Source: JACGMN01 sp964522635
GTDB lineage: Archaea; Halobacteriota; Syntropharchaeia; Alkanophagales; Methanospirareceae
DNA: 27,505 nucleotides
Assembly (NCBI GenBank): GCA_964522635.1
Contig: CAZFWT010000016.1
Location: forward strand, 1-27,505
Reading direction: 5' to 3'
Position numbers and translations under genes: made by a program. Position 1 is the stretch's first letter. The number at the start of each line of letters is the position of its first letter. This document shows, one piece after another, positions 6,763-14,286 of the stretch. The notes under the pieces are model-generated. The model saw nothing but the letters and a program-made list of their open reading frames with translations, was not told the DNA's origin and did not search any database.

Positions 6763-8100
6763 ATGGATAGAGCGATCTATAAGCGGGTGATGGCGCTCGC
6801 GTATCCCGCGATCATCTCCAATCTCCTCTTCACCTTCCAGATTATCGCGGATACGATCATGCTCGGCCGATATCCCCCGGCGGACGTGAGCCTGAGCGCC
6901 GTTGGCGTCGTCTTCTCACTCTATCATATGTTCTTCCCGCTTACTATGGGTCTGGTCACCGGTTCGATCGCGATCATCGCGCGGCGCTGGGGCGAGCGGG
7001 ACTATGACGAGGCACGGTGGGTCGCCACCGATACGATGATCACGCTCATACTCATATCGGTCCCGATCGCGCTCTTCGGCCTCCTCATCGGCCCCCACAT
7101 GATTTATTACCTCGGCGCGCGTGGTGCGGTCATAACAGAAGGCACGAGATACATCCGGGCGGTCTTCTCCTTTTACCCCTGTGTCGCGCTCGTTACTACA
7201 TACCACGGCATCTTACGCGCGGCGGGCGACACGAAGACGCCGATGTACGTCGATCTCATCGCCAACGTCTACAATGTCCTCATGAACTACACGCTCATCT
7301 TCGGCCACTTCGGGTTCCCCGAGCTGGGCGTCCTGGGCGCGGGTATCGCAACCGGAACCTCCTACGCCGTTGCGTTCGGCGTCTATCTGGTGCTCCAGCA
7401 GCGCAACAAATTGATCATCCATCCGGTTTACCGCAAAAACATCCAATACCGGCTGGAAACGGTAAAAAAGATGTTCCGGATTGGCATTCCTGCGGGCATC
7501 GATATGGCCATGTGGAGCTTTGCATCCCTCATCTTCACCTGGATGATCTTATCGTTTGGCACACTCGGCTATTCCGGCTTCCAGATCGGGCTCCGAGCCG
7601 AGAGCATGGCGTACATGCCTGCGTTCGGGTTCGGCATCGCCGCCACGACACTCGCCGGCCAGTATCTGGGCGCGAAGAAAAAGGAACGGGCGAAGCAGGT
7701 GGTGCTCGCATCCACTTACCTCTGCCTGATCTTTATGGCCGTGGTCGGGCTCGTCTTCATACTCCTGCCTGACTACATCGCGATGGTCTTCACCAGCAAC
7801 CGTGAAGTTGAGAGCTGGGCGGCGCTCTATCTCTTTATCATCGGCTTTTCCGAGCCGGCACTGGGTGCGTTCTTCACCATCGCCGGCGGCATGCGCGGTG
7901 CGGGCTATACCAAAGTGCCGATGCTCATCAATTTCGTCAGCCTCTTCGGTATCCGCATCTCGCTCGCCTACGCGCTCGGGTTCGTCCTCGGCTGGGGGCT
8001 CCTGGGTATCTGGGTCGGCATGACGGTCGAGACCTTCATACGAGCTGCCGTTATCTACGCCGTCTTCCGTAAAGGAACGTGGATGAACGTGGCAGTATGA
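6763..8100 (+). CDS. MATE family multidrug/cation antiporter
   Basis: The 445-residue integral membrane protein has about twelve hydrophobic spans and the inverted two-half plan of MATE exporters. These expel drugs or metabolites using a Na+ or H+ gradient. Typical segments are the first helix with LAYPAIISNLLFTFQIIADTIMLGRY, the LRAAGDTKTPMYV loop between helices near residue 150, the mirrored second-half start MFRIGIPAGIDMAMW, and GGMRGAGYTKVPM in the second half. Length is normal. It begins 55 bases after the HTH-PRT gene, so the two may be co-transcribed. The substrate cannot be read from sequence. Confidence 0.9.
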   Translation: MDRAIYKRVMALAYPAIISNLLFTFQIIADTIMLGRYPPADVSLSAVGVVFSLYHMFFPLTMGLVTGSIAIIARRWGERDYDEARWVATDTMITLILISVPIALFGLLIGPHMIYYLGARGAVITEGTRYIRAVFSFYPCVALVTTYHGILRAAGDTKTPMYVDLIANVYNVLMNYTLIFGHFGFPELGVLGAGIATGTSYAVAFGVYLVLQQRNKLIIHPVYRKNIQYRLETVKKMFRIGIPAGIDMAMWSFASLIFTWMILSFGTLGYSGFQIGLRAESMAYMPAFGFGIAATTLAGQYLGAKKKERAKQVVLASTYLCLIFMAVVGLVFILLPDYIAMVFTSNREVESWAALYLFIIGFSEPALGAFFTIAGGMRGAGYTKVPMLINFVSLFGIRISLAYALGFVLGWGLLGIWVGMTVETFIRAAVIYAVFRKGTWMNVAV

Positions 8101-8193
8101 ACCACAAATGCTCGTTCCCGTACGGATGCAAGGCGTACCTATATGCTGCTCAACGCGACCGGGCGCTTCTCTATCACCCCATGCGGGGGGCCT

Positions 8194-8640
8194 TCACCGT
8201 CTCTTCCGGTAGTAATCCTCGAGCGCCGTTCTGAGCGCATCCAGGGCGATCTCAGGCGTGTGCTCTTCGTCCTCAGGCACGCCACAGAGCGCGGATTTGA
8301 TCGCGTCCGCATCGATCTGCGCGGCCTCTTCCACCGTCTTACCCTTCACCAGCTCCGTCACCGCGCTCCCGAAAGCAATGGTGGGGCCGCGAGCATCAGT
8401 GAGAAATGTGCTGTCCATGATCCTTCCATCTTCGATGCGGAGATAGAGCTGCAGGGTAAAGCCCTCCTGATTGGTTCCCGTACCCACACCGTCCGGCTGC
8501 TCCAGCTCGCCCACATTCTTCGGATTGAACGCCTCATCAACCATCTTCTCACCGAAGAAGCTCCGCTCTTCCTCTCGGATGTCCAGCTCCAGCTCATCGA
8601 CCATCTCGTCGAAGGTCTTGGGTCGTTTTCTCGTTCTCAT
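8194..8640 (-). CDS. IscU/NifU-N-like protein lacking cluster cysteines
   Basis: Residues about 39-143 of this 148-residue protein follow the IscU/NifU scaffold: NPKNVGELEQPDGVGTGT, then LQLYLRIEDGRIMDSTFLTD, then AVTELVKGKTVEEA, and EEHTPEIALDALRTALEDYY. The three IscU cluster ligands are gone: the ACGD loop is shortened to NQEG, FGCGS is replaced by DARGPTIAFGS, and HCS is replaced by HTPE (His127 remains). The only Cys is Cys119, outside the usual positions. It therefore is unlikely to build Fe-S clusters in the usual way. An acidic N-terminal extension of 38 residues is unusual. It follows hisS by 12 bases, with a GAGGTGA motif overlapping the hisS stop, so the two form an operon. Confidence 0.75.
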   Translation of the reverse strand: MRTRKRPKTFDEMVDELELDIREEERSFFGEKMVDEAFNPKNVGELEQPDGVGTGTNQEGFTLQLYLRIEDGRIMDSTFLTDARGPTIAFGSAVTELVKGKTVEEAAQIDADAIKSALCGVPEDEEHTPEIALDALRTALEDYYRKRR

Positions 8641-8652
8641 CTCTTACTCGGT

Positions 8653-9948
8653 TCACCTCGACTCAAAACGCGCTCGCAGTCGCTCCACGCACGCGTCTAC
8701 GCTCAGCTTCTCCTGTGAACCAGTAACAAGGTCCCGGAGCGTCACCATCCCATCCTGCAACTCGTCCGTGCCGATCATCACGGCGAACAAATCGTTCCGT
8801 GTGTTGGCGTACTTGAGCTGCGCTTTCAGGCTCCGGTTCATCAAATCGATATGTGTGGGCACGTACTGCCGCAATCGAGACGCCATTTCGATGGCCGCAC
8901 TCGTTATCGCGCGATCTGCGTTCTCATCCCGTATCGGCACCACGACCACGCCGCCTTGTCTCACGTCACCCTCGGCAACCTCAAAGATCTCCGCCAGTCG
9001 GTCGAAGCCGAACGCAAATCCGGTTGATGGGATATCCTCGCCGCCAAAGAGCTTCGCGAGCCGGTACGAGCCGCCACCGCAGACCTGATTCTGCGCACCT
9101 AATTTCCCACCCACTTCATAGATCTCGAAGACCATACCCGTGTAGTAATCCAGCCCTCGGGCGATACCCAGGTTCAACGTGTACGCAACGCCGTAAAACG
9201 CAAGAAGTTCCAGGAGCGCTTGCAGCTCCTCTAACGCTGCACTTTCCGCCGCAATGACTCCCCGATCACGCGCCTCCTGCAACGCGTCCTTTCCCGTTAA
9301 GTCGATCAGGTAGTGGAGATCGTCAATCACCAACTGCTCGACACCCGCGTCGCCCATCAACTCGATCACCGCAGCGCGCTCACCCTTGTCGATCAGCCGC
9401 ATCACGACGTTTATTCGCTCCTCGTTCAGTTGTGTAGTAGCACTCAAAAGCTCCCGGATCAGCCCCACATGACCAACGTGCAGCTCCGCTTGCACGTCTA
9501 ACGCCTTTAACATGGCAAAAGCGAGCGCAATGAGCTCCGCCTGCGCCTCCGGGCTGTCCGAGCCGATGATCTCGGTGCCAAACTGCCAGAACTCGCGGAA
9601 CCGGCCCTTCTGCGGCTCCTCGTATCTAAAGCAGTTCCCGAAATAGTACCATTTCGTCGGCTTCGGCGCCATCTTCAGCTCGTTCAGGTACATTCGAATC
9701 ACCGACGCCGTGATCTCGGGCCGTAACGCCAGTTGCCGCCCGCCCTTGTCCGCGAACTCGTACATCTCCTTCAGGATCTCCTGCCCGGACTTCAGCGTGA
9801 AGAGCTCTGCGCGCTCGAACGTCGGCGTTCTGATCTCCTCATACCCCCACCGCTCGGCAATCGCACGCATGCGCTCTTCTATGATCCGCCGCTTCCATAT
9901 CGCCGCCGGGAGGAAATCCCGGGTGCCCCGTGCTCGTTCGATCCGCAT
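8653..9948 (-). CDS. hisS: histidyl-tRNA synthetase
   Basis: HisRS charges tRNA-His; this is a class II synthetase, 431 residues from the ATG at 9948. Visible motifs are ARGTRDFLP at the start, LRPEITASVIRMY (motif region), FRYEEPQKGRFREFWQFGTEI (motif 2), the His-specific loop GIARGLDYYTGMVFE and GGGSYRLAKLFGGEDIPSTG, then FAFGFDRL (motif 3). The C-terminal anticodon-binding domain (from about 330) ends in ERLRARFESR. The frame extends to 9993 but those 15 residues are not family-like, and a TATA-like stretch at 9970-9981 is about 27 bases before the 9948 ATG. It leads an operon with the IscU-like gene. Confidence 0.96.
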   Translation of the reverse strand: MRIERARGTRDFLPAAIWKRRIIEERMRAIAERWGYEEIRTPTFERAELFTLKSGQEILKEMYEFADKGGRQLALRPEITASVIRMYLNELKMAPKPTKWYYFGNCFRYEEPQKGRFREFWQFGTEIIGSDSPEAQAELIALAFAMLKALDVQAELHVGHVGLIRELLSATTQLNEERINVVMRLIDKGERAAVIELMGDAGVEQLVIDDLHYLIDLTGKDALQEARDRGVIAAESAALEELQALLELLAFYGVAYTLNLGIARGLDYYTGMVFEIYEVGGKLGAQNQVCGGGSYRLAKLFGGEDIPSTGFAFGFDRLAEIFEVAEGDVRQGGVVVVPIRDENADRAITSAAIEMASRLRQYVPTHIDLMNRSLKAQLKYANTRNDLFAVMIGTDELQDGMVTLRDLVTGSQEKLSVDACVERLRARFESR

Positions 9949-9969
9949 CGTGCTTCGTATCAGGTAACA

Positions 9970-9981
9970 AACATAAAAAAG
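9970..9981 (-). promoter_or_regulatory. TATA box for hisS
   Basis: TTTTTTATG-type sequence on the minus strand, centred about 27 bases before the hisS ATG at 9948, implies a leaderless hisS message. A second AT-rich box lies at 9991-10000. Confidence 0.4.
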
Positions 9982-10063
9982 CACAGGACTCAAATAAAAT
10001 CTTGGTGCACGGAGCGTGGATGGATCGAATCAGGGTTTGTATCCACAGAGTGTCGTTCGCAGG

Positions 10064-10073
10064 TATTTAAATA
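10064..10073 (+). promoter_or_regulatory. TATA box for the CxxC zinc protein
   Basis: TATTTAAATA, a perfect palindrome, lies about 40 bases before the ATG at 10109, followed by a GGAGGT ribosome binding site at 10095-10100. Confidence 0.6.
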
Positions 10074-10108
10074 AGGAGTATCTATACTTTACATGGAGGT
10101 AGACCAAG

Positions 10109-10288
10109 ATGAGAGGAAGATCCTTTGACAGAAAACCTCGGCAGGGGTATGATCGCCCACCTCGGGAGATGCATACGGTCACGTGCGCAGACTGTGGTAA
10201 AGAATGTGAAGTACCATTCAAGCCCGATGGCTCCCGGCCTGTTTACTGTCAGGAATGTTACCAGAAACATCGACCAAAACGCTTTTAG
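10109..10288 (+). CDS. small CxxC zinc-binding protein, 59 aa
   Basis: The 59-residue product has an Arg-rich, flexible start (MRGRSFDRKPRQGYDRPPRE) and a zinc-binding core: TCADCGKECEVPF (Cys26, Cys29, Cys33) and VYCQECYQKH (Cys47, Cys50). This pattern is the archaeal/bacterial 'CxxCxxC' zinc-ribbon family, thought to bind nucleic acids, with Gly-Ser-Arg-Pro-Val-Tyr before the second pair as in the family. The start is supported by GGAGGT eight bases upstream and a TATA box further up. It is followed by a hairpin and T-run terminator, so it is an independent, probably well-expressed unit. Exact function is unknown. Confidence 0.85.
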   Translation: MRGRSFDRKPRQGYDRPPREMHTVTCADCGKECEVPFKPDGSRPVYCQECYQKHRPKRF

Positions 10289-10309
10289 TCGATAGAGACC
10301 TGGTAGGGC

Positions 10310-10374
10310 AAACGTTTTTCCTCTTGTCCTGACTGGAGGAAAATGTTTTTCTTTTTTCCGTATTTTTTTATTTT
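10310..10374 (+). terminator. hairpin and T-rich terminator after zinc protein
   Basis: Imperfect inverted repeat arms at 10310-10323 and 10336-10348 (AAACGTTTTTCCTC against GAGGAAAATGTTT) are followed by several T runs to 10374. Confidence 0.6.
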
Positions 10375-10463
10375 GCTCACGTGAGCGGATGCTTTACTTC
10401 GCTCTACCAGCAGCATGCACGACAGCTCATAAGAACGTCGAGGAGGGATAAAGGTGGCGAACC

Positions 10464-11171
10464 ATGAAGTTCCGGCTGGTCTTTGTGATGGATCTGCTTG
10501 ATGGCCAGGTTGTCCACGCCCTGCGGGGGCAGCGTGACCAGTACCAGCCGATAAACCGCTTCAGTTCCCTTGTTCCGTTCTCTGACCCGCTCCAGATCCT
10601 TCAGGAGCTCAAACCCCGTGAGCTCTATATCGCTGATCTTAATCGACTCACGGGCAGGGGAGACAATCGCATCGTTGTAAAAGCGCTGCGAAGCCAGGCA
10701 GCGCATATCATGCTGGATTACGGGCTTCACGAGCTCACTGAGTTACAGGAGGTAGGCACGGCAGGACTCGCAGATACCTTTGTGCTCGGAACGGAGACCG
10801 CTTCGCTCGAATTCATCGCTGCGGCCGCGCGCAGCGAGATACCGGTGAGTGTCAGCATCGATATCATCAATAACGAGATCCTGACACATGATAGACGCTT
10901 GCGAGCAGCTCCGCTCGACGTGATCAAAATGTTCAATGATCATCCTCTCGAAGAGCTCATTGTGCTGAACCTGGATCGCGTAGGCTCGAGAAGCGGCGTT
11001 GATCGCGCTTTCCTCCAAGCCCTGGTGGCGGTCTCTGATCACGCTGTTCTGTATGGTGGTGGCATTAAACGGTATGAAGACCTCGAGACCCTGCGCGCAA
11101 TCGGTATTAAGGGCGCACTGGTTGCAACGGCTGTTTATGACAGCTCGATACCCGTAGCCGCTCTTCAGTAG
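10464..11171 (+). CDS. HisA-like (proFAR isomerase-related) barrel protein
   Basis: This 235-residue protein resembles the HisA/HisF family of phosphate-binding TIM barrels, most like the archaeal HisA-related group of COG1411. The start MKFRLVFVMDLLDGQVVHALRGQR echoes HisA's 'PAIDLKDGKVVRL.QG', and RELYIADLNRLTGRGDN echoes its catalytic strand. The C-terminal phosphate grip VLYGGGIKRYEDLETL and KGALVATAVYDSSI is also present. It is probably not the true histidine enzyme, because the group departs from HisA elsewhere; the substrate is unknown. A GGTGG motif lies seven bases before the ATG. The MGMT-Mut7-C gene starts 12 bases after its stop, so they are likely co-transcribed. Confidence 0.8.
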   Translation: MKFRLVFVMDLLDGQVVHALRGQRDQYQPINRFSSLVPFSDPLQILQELKPRELYIADLNRLTGRGDNRIVVKALRSQAAHIMLDYGLHELTELQEVGTAGLADTFVLGTETASLEFIAAAARSEIPVSVSIDIINNEILTHDRRLRAAPLDVIKMFNDHPLEELIVLNLDRVGSRSGVDRAFLQALVAVSDHAVLYGGGIKRYEDLETLRAIGIKGALVATAVYDSSIPVAALQ

Positions 11172-11183
11172 AGTAGACGAGCC

Positions 11184-12011
11184 ATGAGCACGCGTAAAAA
11201 CTTCCAGACGGACGTGCTGAATCTGCTGACACAGGTCCCTGAAGGTCGGGTGACAACCTATGGCGAGTTGGCACGCGCCCTGACCGGCTCTGTTCGCGCC
11301 GCACGGGCCGTCGGGCAGGCCGTGGCCAGGAATCCGCAGCCCATAACCATACCCTGTCATCGCGTGGTGCGCAGCACCGGCGAGGTCGGCGAGTACGGTG
11401 GTGGCGTGGCGATGAAGATACAACTTCTGCGCGTTGAGGGCGTTGAGATCGCTGAAGGTACGGTGGTGGATTTCGAGCATAAAGTCTTCCGGTTCGAGGA
11501 TGAGCAGGAGCAACTGCGATTCCTCACCGACCGGATGTTCGGCAAGCTCACCACATGGCTCCGTATCCTCGGCTACGATACCCTTTACGCCGCTGATATT
11601 CCCTTCAGCCGCGACCAGGAAGACGAGGACAACGCCCTTGCCGCGTTCGCCGCGCGCGAGAGCAGGATACTGCTCACGCGTGATAAGAATCTCATTGCAT
11701 CTGCGATACGGAAAGGTACGCGCTGCATGCTCATCAAGGCTGACGAGGTCCTGGATCAGCTACAGGAAATGCTCCAGCAGCACGTTCCCTTAAAGCTCGA
11801 GCCCGTTCCGGTGCGGTGTAGCGAGTGCAACGCGCGGATACGGAACGTGGAGGCCCATGAGCTAGCTCAGCTCCGGCACAACAGCTACGTGCCTCAGGAC
11901 ATGATCGGCACCTGGGAGTTCTGGGTCTGCGACCGCTGCGGCAGGATCTACTGGGAAGGGAGCCACTGGCGCGATATCCGTGAGCGGCTGAAGCGCCTGA
12001 CTGAGCGGTAA
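11184..12011 (+). CDS. fusion: alkyltransferase (MGMT/Ogt) domain + Mut7-C PIN-like nuclease with zinc ribbon
   Basis: The 275-residue protein joins two usually separate domains. Residues 1-107 are the C-terminal, DNA-binding part of O6-alkylguanine alkyltransferases: VTTYGELARALTGSVRAARAVGQA (with the finger Arg38) and TIPCHRVVRSTGEVGEYGGG with acceptor Cys58. The N-terminal Ada-like half is absent. Residues 113-275 are a Mut7-C (DUF82, COG1656) domain: FLTDRMFGKLTTWLRILGYD with Asp116, DEDN (147-150), LLTRDKNL with Asp167, then a zinc ribbon (Cys212, Cys215, Cys249, Cys252) ending FWVCDRCGRIYWEGSHW. Together they suggest a repair or RNA-processing enzyme: the alkyl acceptor or base-recognition head with a PIN-type metal-dependent nuclease. 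The endonuclease V gene follows. Confidence 0.88.
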   Translation: MSTRKNFQTDVLNLLTQVPEGRVTTYGELARALTGSVRAARAVGQAVARNPQPITIPCHRVVRSTGEVGEYGGGVAMKIQLLRVEGVEIAEGTVVDFEHKVFRFEDEQEQLRFLTDRMFGKLTTWLRILGYDTLYAADIPFSRDQEDEDNALAAFAARESRILLTRDKNLIASAIRKGTRCMLIKADEVLDQLQEMLQQHVPLKLEPVPVRCSECNARIRNVEAHELAQLRHNSYVPQDMIGTWEFWVCDRCGRIYWEGSHWRDIRERLKRLTER

Positions 12012-12082
12012 CGAGGAATTGTAGATCCAGAATAGGGGATGGATAGAGCATAAAACCGGCTAAAACAGTATTAGTTACGGCT

Positions 12083-12139
12083 AGATCTCCTCCAGCGATG
12101 CTCAAAAGAATCCTTGTGCCAGTCGCCCGCTGGAGATCT
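12083..12139 (+). other. imperfect inverted repeat upstream of endonuclease V gene
   Basis: Arms at 12083-12097 and 12128-12139 pair over twelve bases with a three-base bulge (AGATCT...CAGCG against CGCTGGAGATCT). A TATA-like CATAAAAC is at 12051-12058, and T runs follow at 12171-12196. This could be a short RNA or a structured leader. Confidence 0.4.
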
Positions 12140-12211
12140 TCCCAACCCCGAATGAAAAACGGCCACACAACTTTTTGCTGCGCCGCTCTTTTTTTAACGG
12201 ATGGTAGTAGC

Positions 12212-12892
12212 ATGGATCTTACGACCGATGAACTCTACGGTATCCAGGAAGAAATCGCGGCACGCGCAATCATAAAAGATACCTTGGACCTCGACGGGCT
12301 CTCCCTCATCGCCGGCGCCGATCAGGCGTTCTTCCTCGATCCCCACGCTGAAGAGAAGATCGTATCCGCAATCGTCCTTCTCGATTACCCTGATCTTCAG
12401 TTCCTCGATTATGCGTACGCCGTACTGCCGGTCGAGTTCCCCTATATCCCCGGGCTGCTCGCCTTTCGGGAAGCACCTGCTCTTCTTGCCGCGTTCCGCA
12501 AGCTCACCATTCGACCAGACCTTGTAGTGATTGACGGCGGCGGCATCAACCACCCCCGGTTCGCTGGCCTGGCCACGCACGTCGGCGTGCTCCTGGACAT
12601 CCCGACCATCGGCGTGACCAAGAGCCTTCTCTGCGGCACGGGCGAGCTTCCCACGGTAGAGGGCGATACGCGCGTCATTCGCTACGAAAACCGGGAGGTT
12701 GGCTATTACCTCAAGAGTAAAAAGGGCTGCCGGCCTATCATTGTCGCGCCCGGGCACAAGGTAGCACTCCAGACCGCGCTGCAGCTCATGAAAGCCTGTA
12801 TCCTGCAGCACAAGCTGCCTGAGCCTGTTCGCATCGCGCATCTCTATGCGAATACTGTGAAACGCACGGTAACGACTGACCGGAAGGTTTAA
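12212..12892 (+). CDS. nfi: endonuclease V (deoxyinosine-specific)
   Basis: Endonuclease V cuts one phosphodiester past deoxyinosine (and other lesions) in DNA. The 226-residue protein has the catalytic acids in place: Asp37 in IAGADQAF, Glu87 in YIPGLLAFREAP, and Asp108 in VVIDGGGINHPR. The PYIPG wedge (77-81), GVTKSLLCG and YYLKSKKGCRPIIVAPGHK are also typical, with length normal (about 220-230). I chose the ATG at 12212 (MDLTTDEL) because the upstream extension from 12098 runs through a hairpin and T-rich stretch and has no family similarity. DGGG replaces the more common DGHG. It neighbours the alkyltransferase-nuclease fusion, making a small repair cluster. Confidence 0.93.
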   Translation: MDLTTDELYGIQEEIAARAIIKDTLDLDGLSLIAGADQAFFLDPHAEEKIVSAIVLLDYPDLQFLDYAYAVLPVEFPYIPGLLAFREAPALLAAFRKLTIRPDLVVIDGGGINHPRFAGLATHVGVLLDIPTIGVTKSLLCGTGELPTVEGDTRVIRYENREVGYYLKSKKGCRPIIVAPGHKVALQTALQLMKACILQHKLPEPVRIAHLYANTVKRTVTTDRKV

Positions 12893-12924
12893 GTGTGCTG
12901 GAACCAATGGAATCTCGGTGTATC

Positions 12925-13827
12925 ATGGTCGAAAAGCTAAGCAAGATCATCAGCAACGGCTTCGCCACGTGGAAGACGAATCTTACTATTTGCCTCCCGT
13001 TCGTCTTCAGTTTGGTTGCCATCGGTATCGTAGGTCTGGTGATCATTGGCAGCGCCCTCGTGATTGCGATTGGCCCGTTCATCCCCACCATAATGCCGTA
13101 CCTGGCCGACTCGGGTGAGATCCCGCCGGAGATCATGCAGCAGTTATTGGCACCGCTCATGGCGAGCGCCGGGTTACTCCTCGGTGCGATTCTGGTAACG
13201 GTGATCCTCCTGCTGCTGATCAATACCTTCTTTAACGCGGGCGCGATCGGCATGGCGCGGGTGGCGACGAAGACCGGCCACACCAGCCTCGCGGACATGC
13301 TTGACTACGGGCAGCGGAAGTTCCTGAGCTTGCTCGGCGTCAGTGTGCTCATTGCCGTGATCCAGCTTGCTGGGCTCGTCTTCCTGATTCCAGGCCTTAT
13401 ATCATTCGTCTCGAGCTCAGAGATCTCAGGTACACCGTTCGATGCAGCGAGCATGGCCGCATGGGCGCTGCTCGCTATCGGTCTTCTACTCCTGATACTC
13501 TACATGCTCATCATCAGCATCATTCTCGCGGTTCCACCCTATGCGGTGGTCATCAGCGACCTCAGAGCACTTGAAGGCCTTAAAACCGGATTCAGGTTCT
13601 TCATGGCGCATAAACTCGACGTCTGCCTGCTCTGGCTTGTCGTGCTCGTGATCGCCGTGCTTGCGAGCATGGTGCTCGGCATTATACCCTCGATTGGCGG
13701 GCTGCTGAGCATGGTTGTCTCCGTCGTTATCATTCAGCCGCTCGTCGTTATCTGGTGGACTCGACTCTACCTGAGCGGAACCGAATCAGCACCTGCAGAA
13801 GGTGCAGGGCCTGCACAGATACCCTAA
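12925..13827 (+). CDS. multi-pass membrane protein, 300 aa
   Basis: The product from the ATG at 12925 is 300 residues with about six membrane spans: near residues 20-45, 75-105, 140-165, 180-210, 230-250 and 255-285. A basic start (MVEKLSKIISNGFATWKTN) and a Pro/Ala-rich polar tail (ESAPAEGAGPAQIP) lie at the ends. It resembles the archaeal DUF7847-type / YihY-like 'integral membrane' families, where a duplicated helical unit with 'G.G.AR.A...GH...AD.......KF.SLLGV' recurs, but no function is known. A GTG at 12895 would add ten residues. It is separated from endonuclease V by only 32 bases and may be co-transcribed with it. Confidence 0.72.
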   Translation: MVEKLSKIISNGFATWKTNLTICLPFVFSLVAIGIVGLVIIGSALVIAIGPFIPTIMPYLADSGEIPPEIMQQLLAPLMASAGLLLGAILVTVILLLLINTFFNAGAIGMARVATKTGHTSLADMLDYGQRKFLSLLGVSVLIAVIQLAGLVFLIPGLISFVSSSEISGTPFDAASMAAWALLAIGLLLLILYMLIISIILAVPPYAVVISDLRALEGLKTGFRFFMAHKLDVCLLWLVVLVIAVLASMVLGIIPSIGGLLSMVVSVVIIQPLVVIWWTRLYLSGTESAPAEGAGPAQIP

Positions 13828-13847
13828 TTGACCTGAATGAAGGCAGA

Positions 13848-13868
13848 AAACGCAGCCAGCCTGCGTTT
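13848..13868. terminator. hairpin between convergent membrane-protein and Pup-like genes
   Basis: Perfect 8-bp stem, AAACGCAG (13848-13855), loop CCAGC, CTGCGTTT (13861-13868), lies just after the membrane protein stop and beyond the Pup-like gene's stop on the other strand. It may serve as a two-way terminator. Confidence 0.5.
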
Positions 13869-13925
13869 ACCAAAAAAAGTACGGAACGAGGGAGGGCTTT
13901 TTAGCTTAGCTATCTACGGACGTCC

Positions 13926-14189
13926 TCACTCACCAGAGGTGGCATAAATCTCGTAGGGCATGATCTTCTTATTCGCCTTCTTCTTACCTTTCAGTTTGTT
14001 CACCAGATCGGCGGCTCTCTCCGTCTTCTCGCGCGTCTTCAGCCGCTCCATGATGCTTGTCATCTCTTTCGTCTTCTCATCGCCGCCGTATTCGGTTTCC
14101 TCATCCACAATCGCCTCGTCTTCCTCTTCTAACTCCTCTTCTCCTTCCAGATTCGTCCTAAATACCTCTGCGATCATGGGTCGCTTCAT
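13926..14189 (-). CDS. Pup/UBact-like protein modifier, 87 aa, ending Ser-Gly-Glu
   Basis: This 87-residue, highly charged protein has an acidic stretch (EGEEELEEEDEAIVDEETEY, about 15-34), a helical middle (MTSIMERLKTREKTERAADLV) and a basic part (NKLKGKKKANKK), and ends YEIYATSGE. Actinobacterial Pup is likewise small, disordered and acidic and ends in Gly-Gly-Gln/Glu; the UBact relatives of gram-negative phyla end Arg-Thr/Ser-Gly-Glu/Gln. A C-terminal Glu would be ligatable to lysines directly, without deamidation. It is the last gene of a cluster with two PafA/Dop-family proteins and an ARC-like ATPase, which is the main support. GAGGAGG directly abuts the ATG at 14189, so ATG at 14177 (12 bases lower) may be the true start. 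Overall sequence is not obviously homologous to Pup. Confidence 0.7.
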   Translation of the reverse strand: MKRPMIAEVFRTNLEGEEELEEEDEAIVDEETEYGGDEKTKEMTSIMERLKTREKTERAADLVNKLKGKKKANKKIMPYEIYATSGE

Positions 14190-14240
14190 CCTCCTCTGCT
14201 GGTGAGCACCGCTACTTACCTATCCATTGAAGCCCTGACT

Positions 14241-14250
14241 ATTTATATTT
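14241..14250 (-). promoter_or_regulatory. TATA box for the Pup-like gene
   Basis: AAATATAAAT on the minus strand sits about 56 bases before the start codon, in the 97-base gap after the Dop-like gene's stop. It suggests the modifier can be transcribed at a higher rate than its ligases. Confidence 0.6.
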
Positions 14251-14286
14251 TCCGTACGTAACGTAAACCGCGAAAAACGGCGGGGG

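Noticed and set aside
8143..8718. Long plus-strand frame across the IscU-like gene and the end of hisS
   Set aside because: It is opposite to well-supported minus-strand genes, has no family motifs, and is a shadow of GC-rich third positions.
10743..11513. Minus-strand 256-residue frame opposite the HisA-like and alkyltransferase genes
   Set aside because: Both plus-strand genes have clear motifs; the minus frame has none.
12098..12211. Upstream extension of endonuclease V from ATG at 12098
   Set aside because: The added 38 residues lack family similarity and run through an inverted repeat and T-rich region; the ATG at 12212 fits the family start.
13960..14205. Plus-strand frame opposite the Pup-like gene
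   Set aside because: Ser/Phe-rich reading that mirrors the Glu/Lys-rich tag gene; no promoter or binding site.
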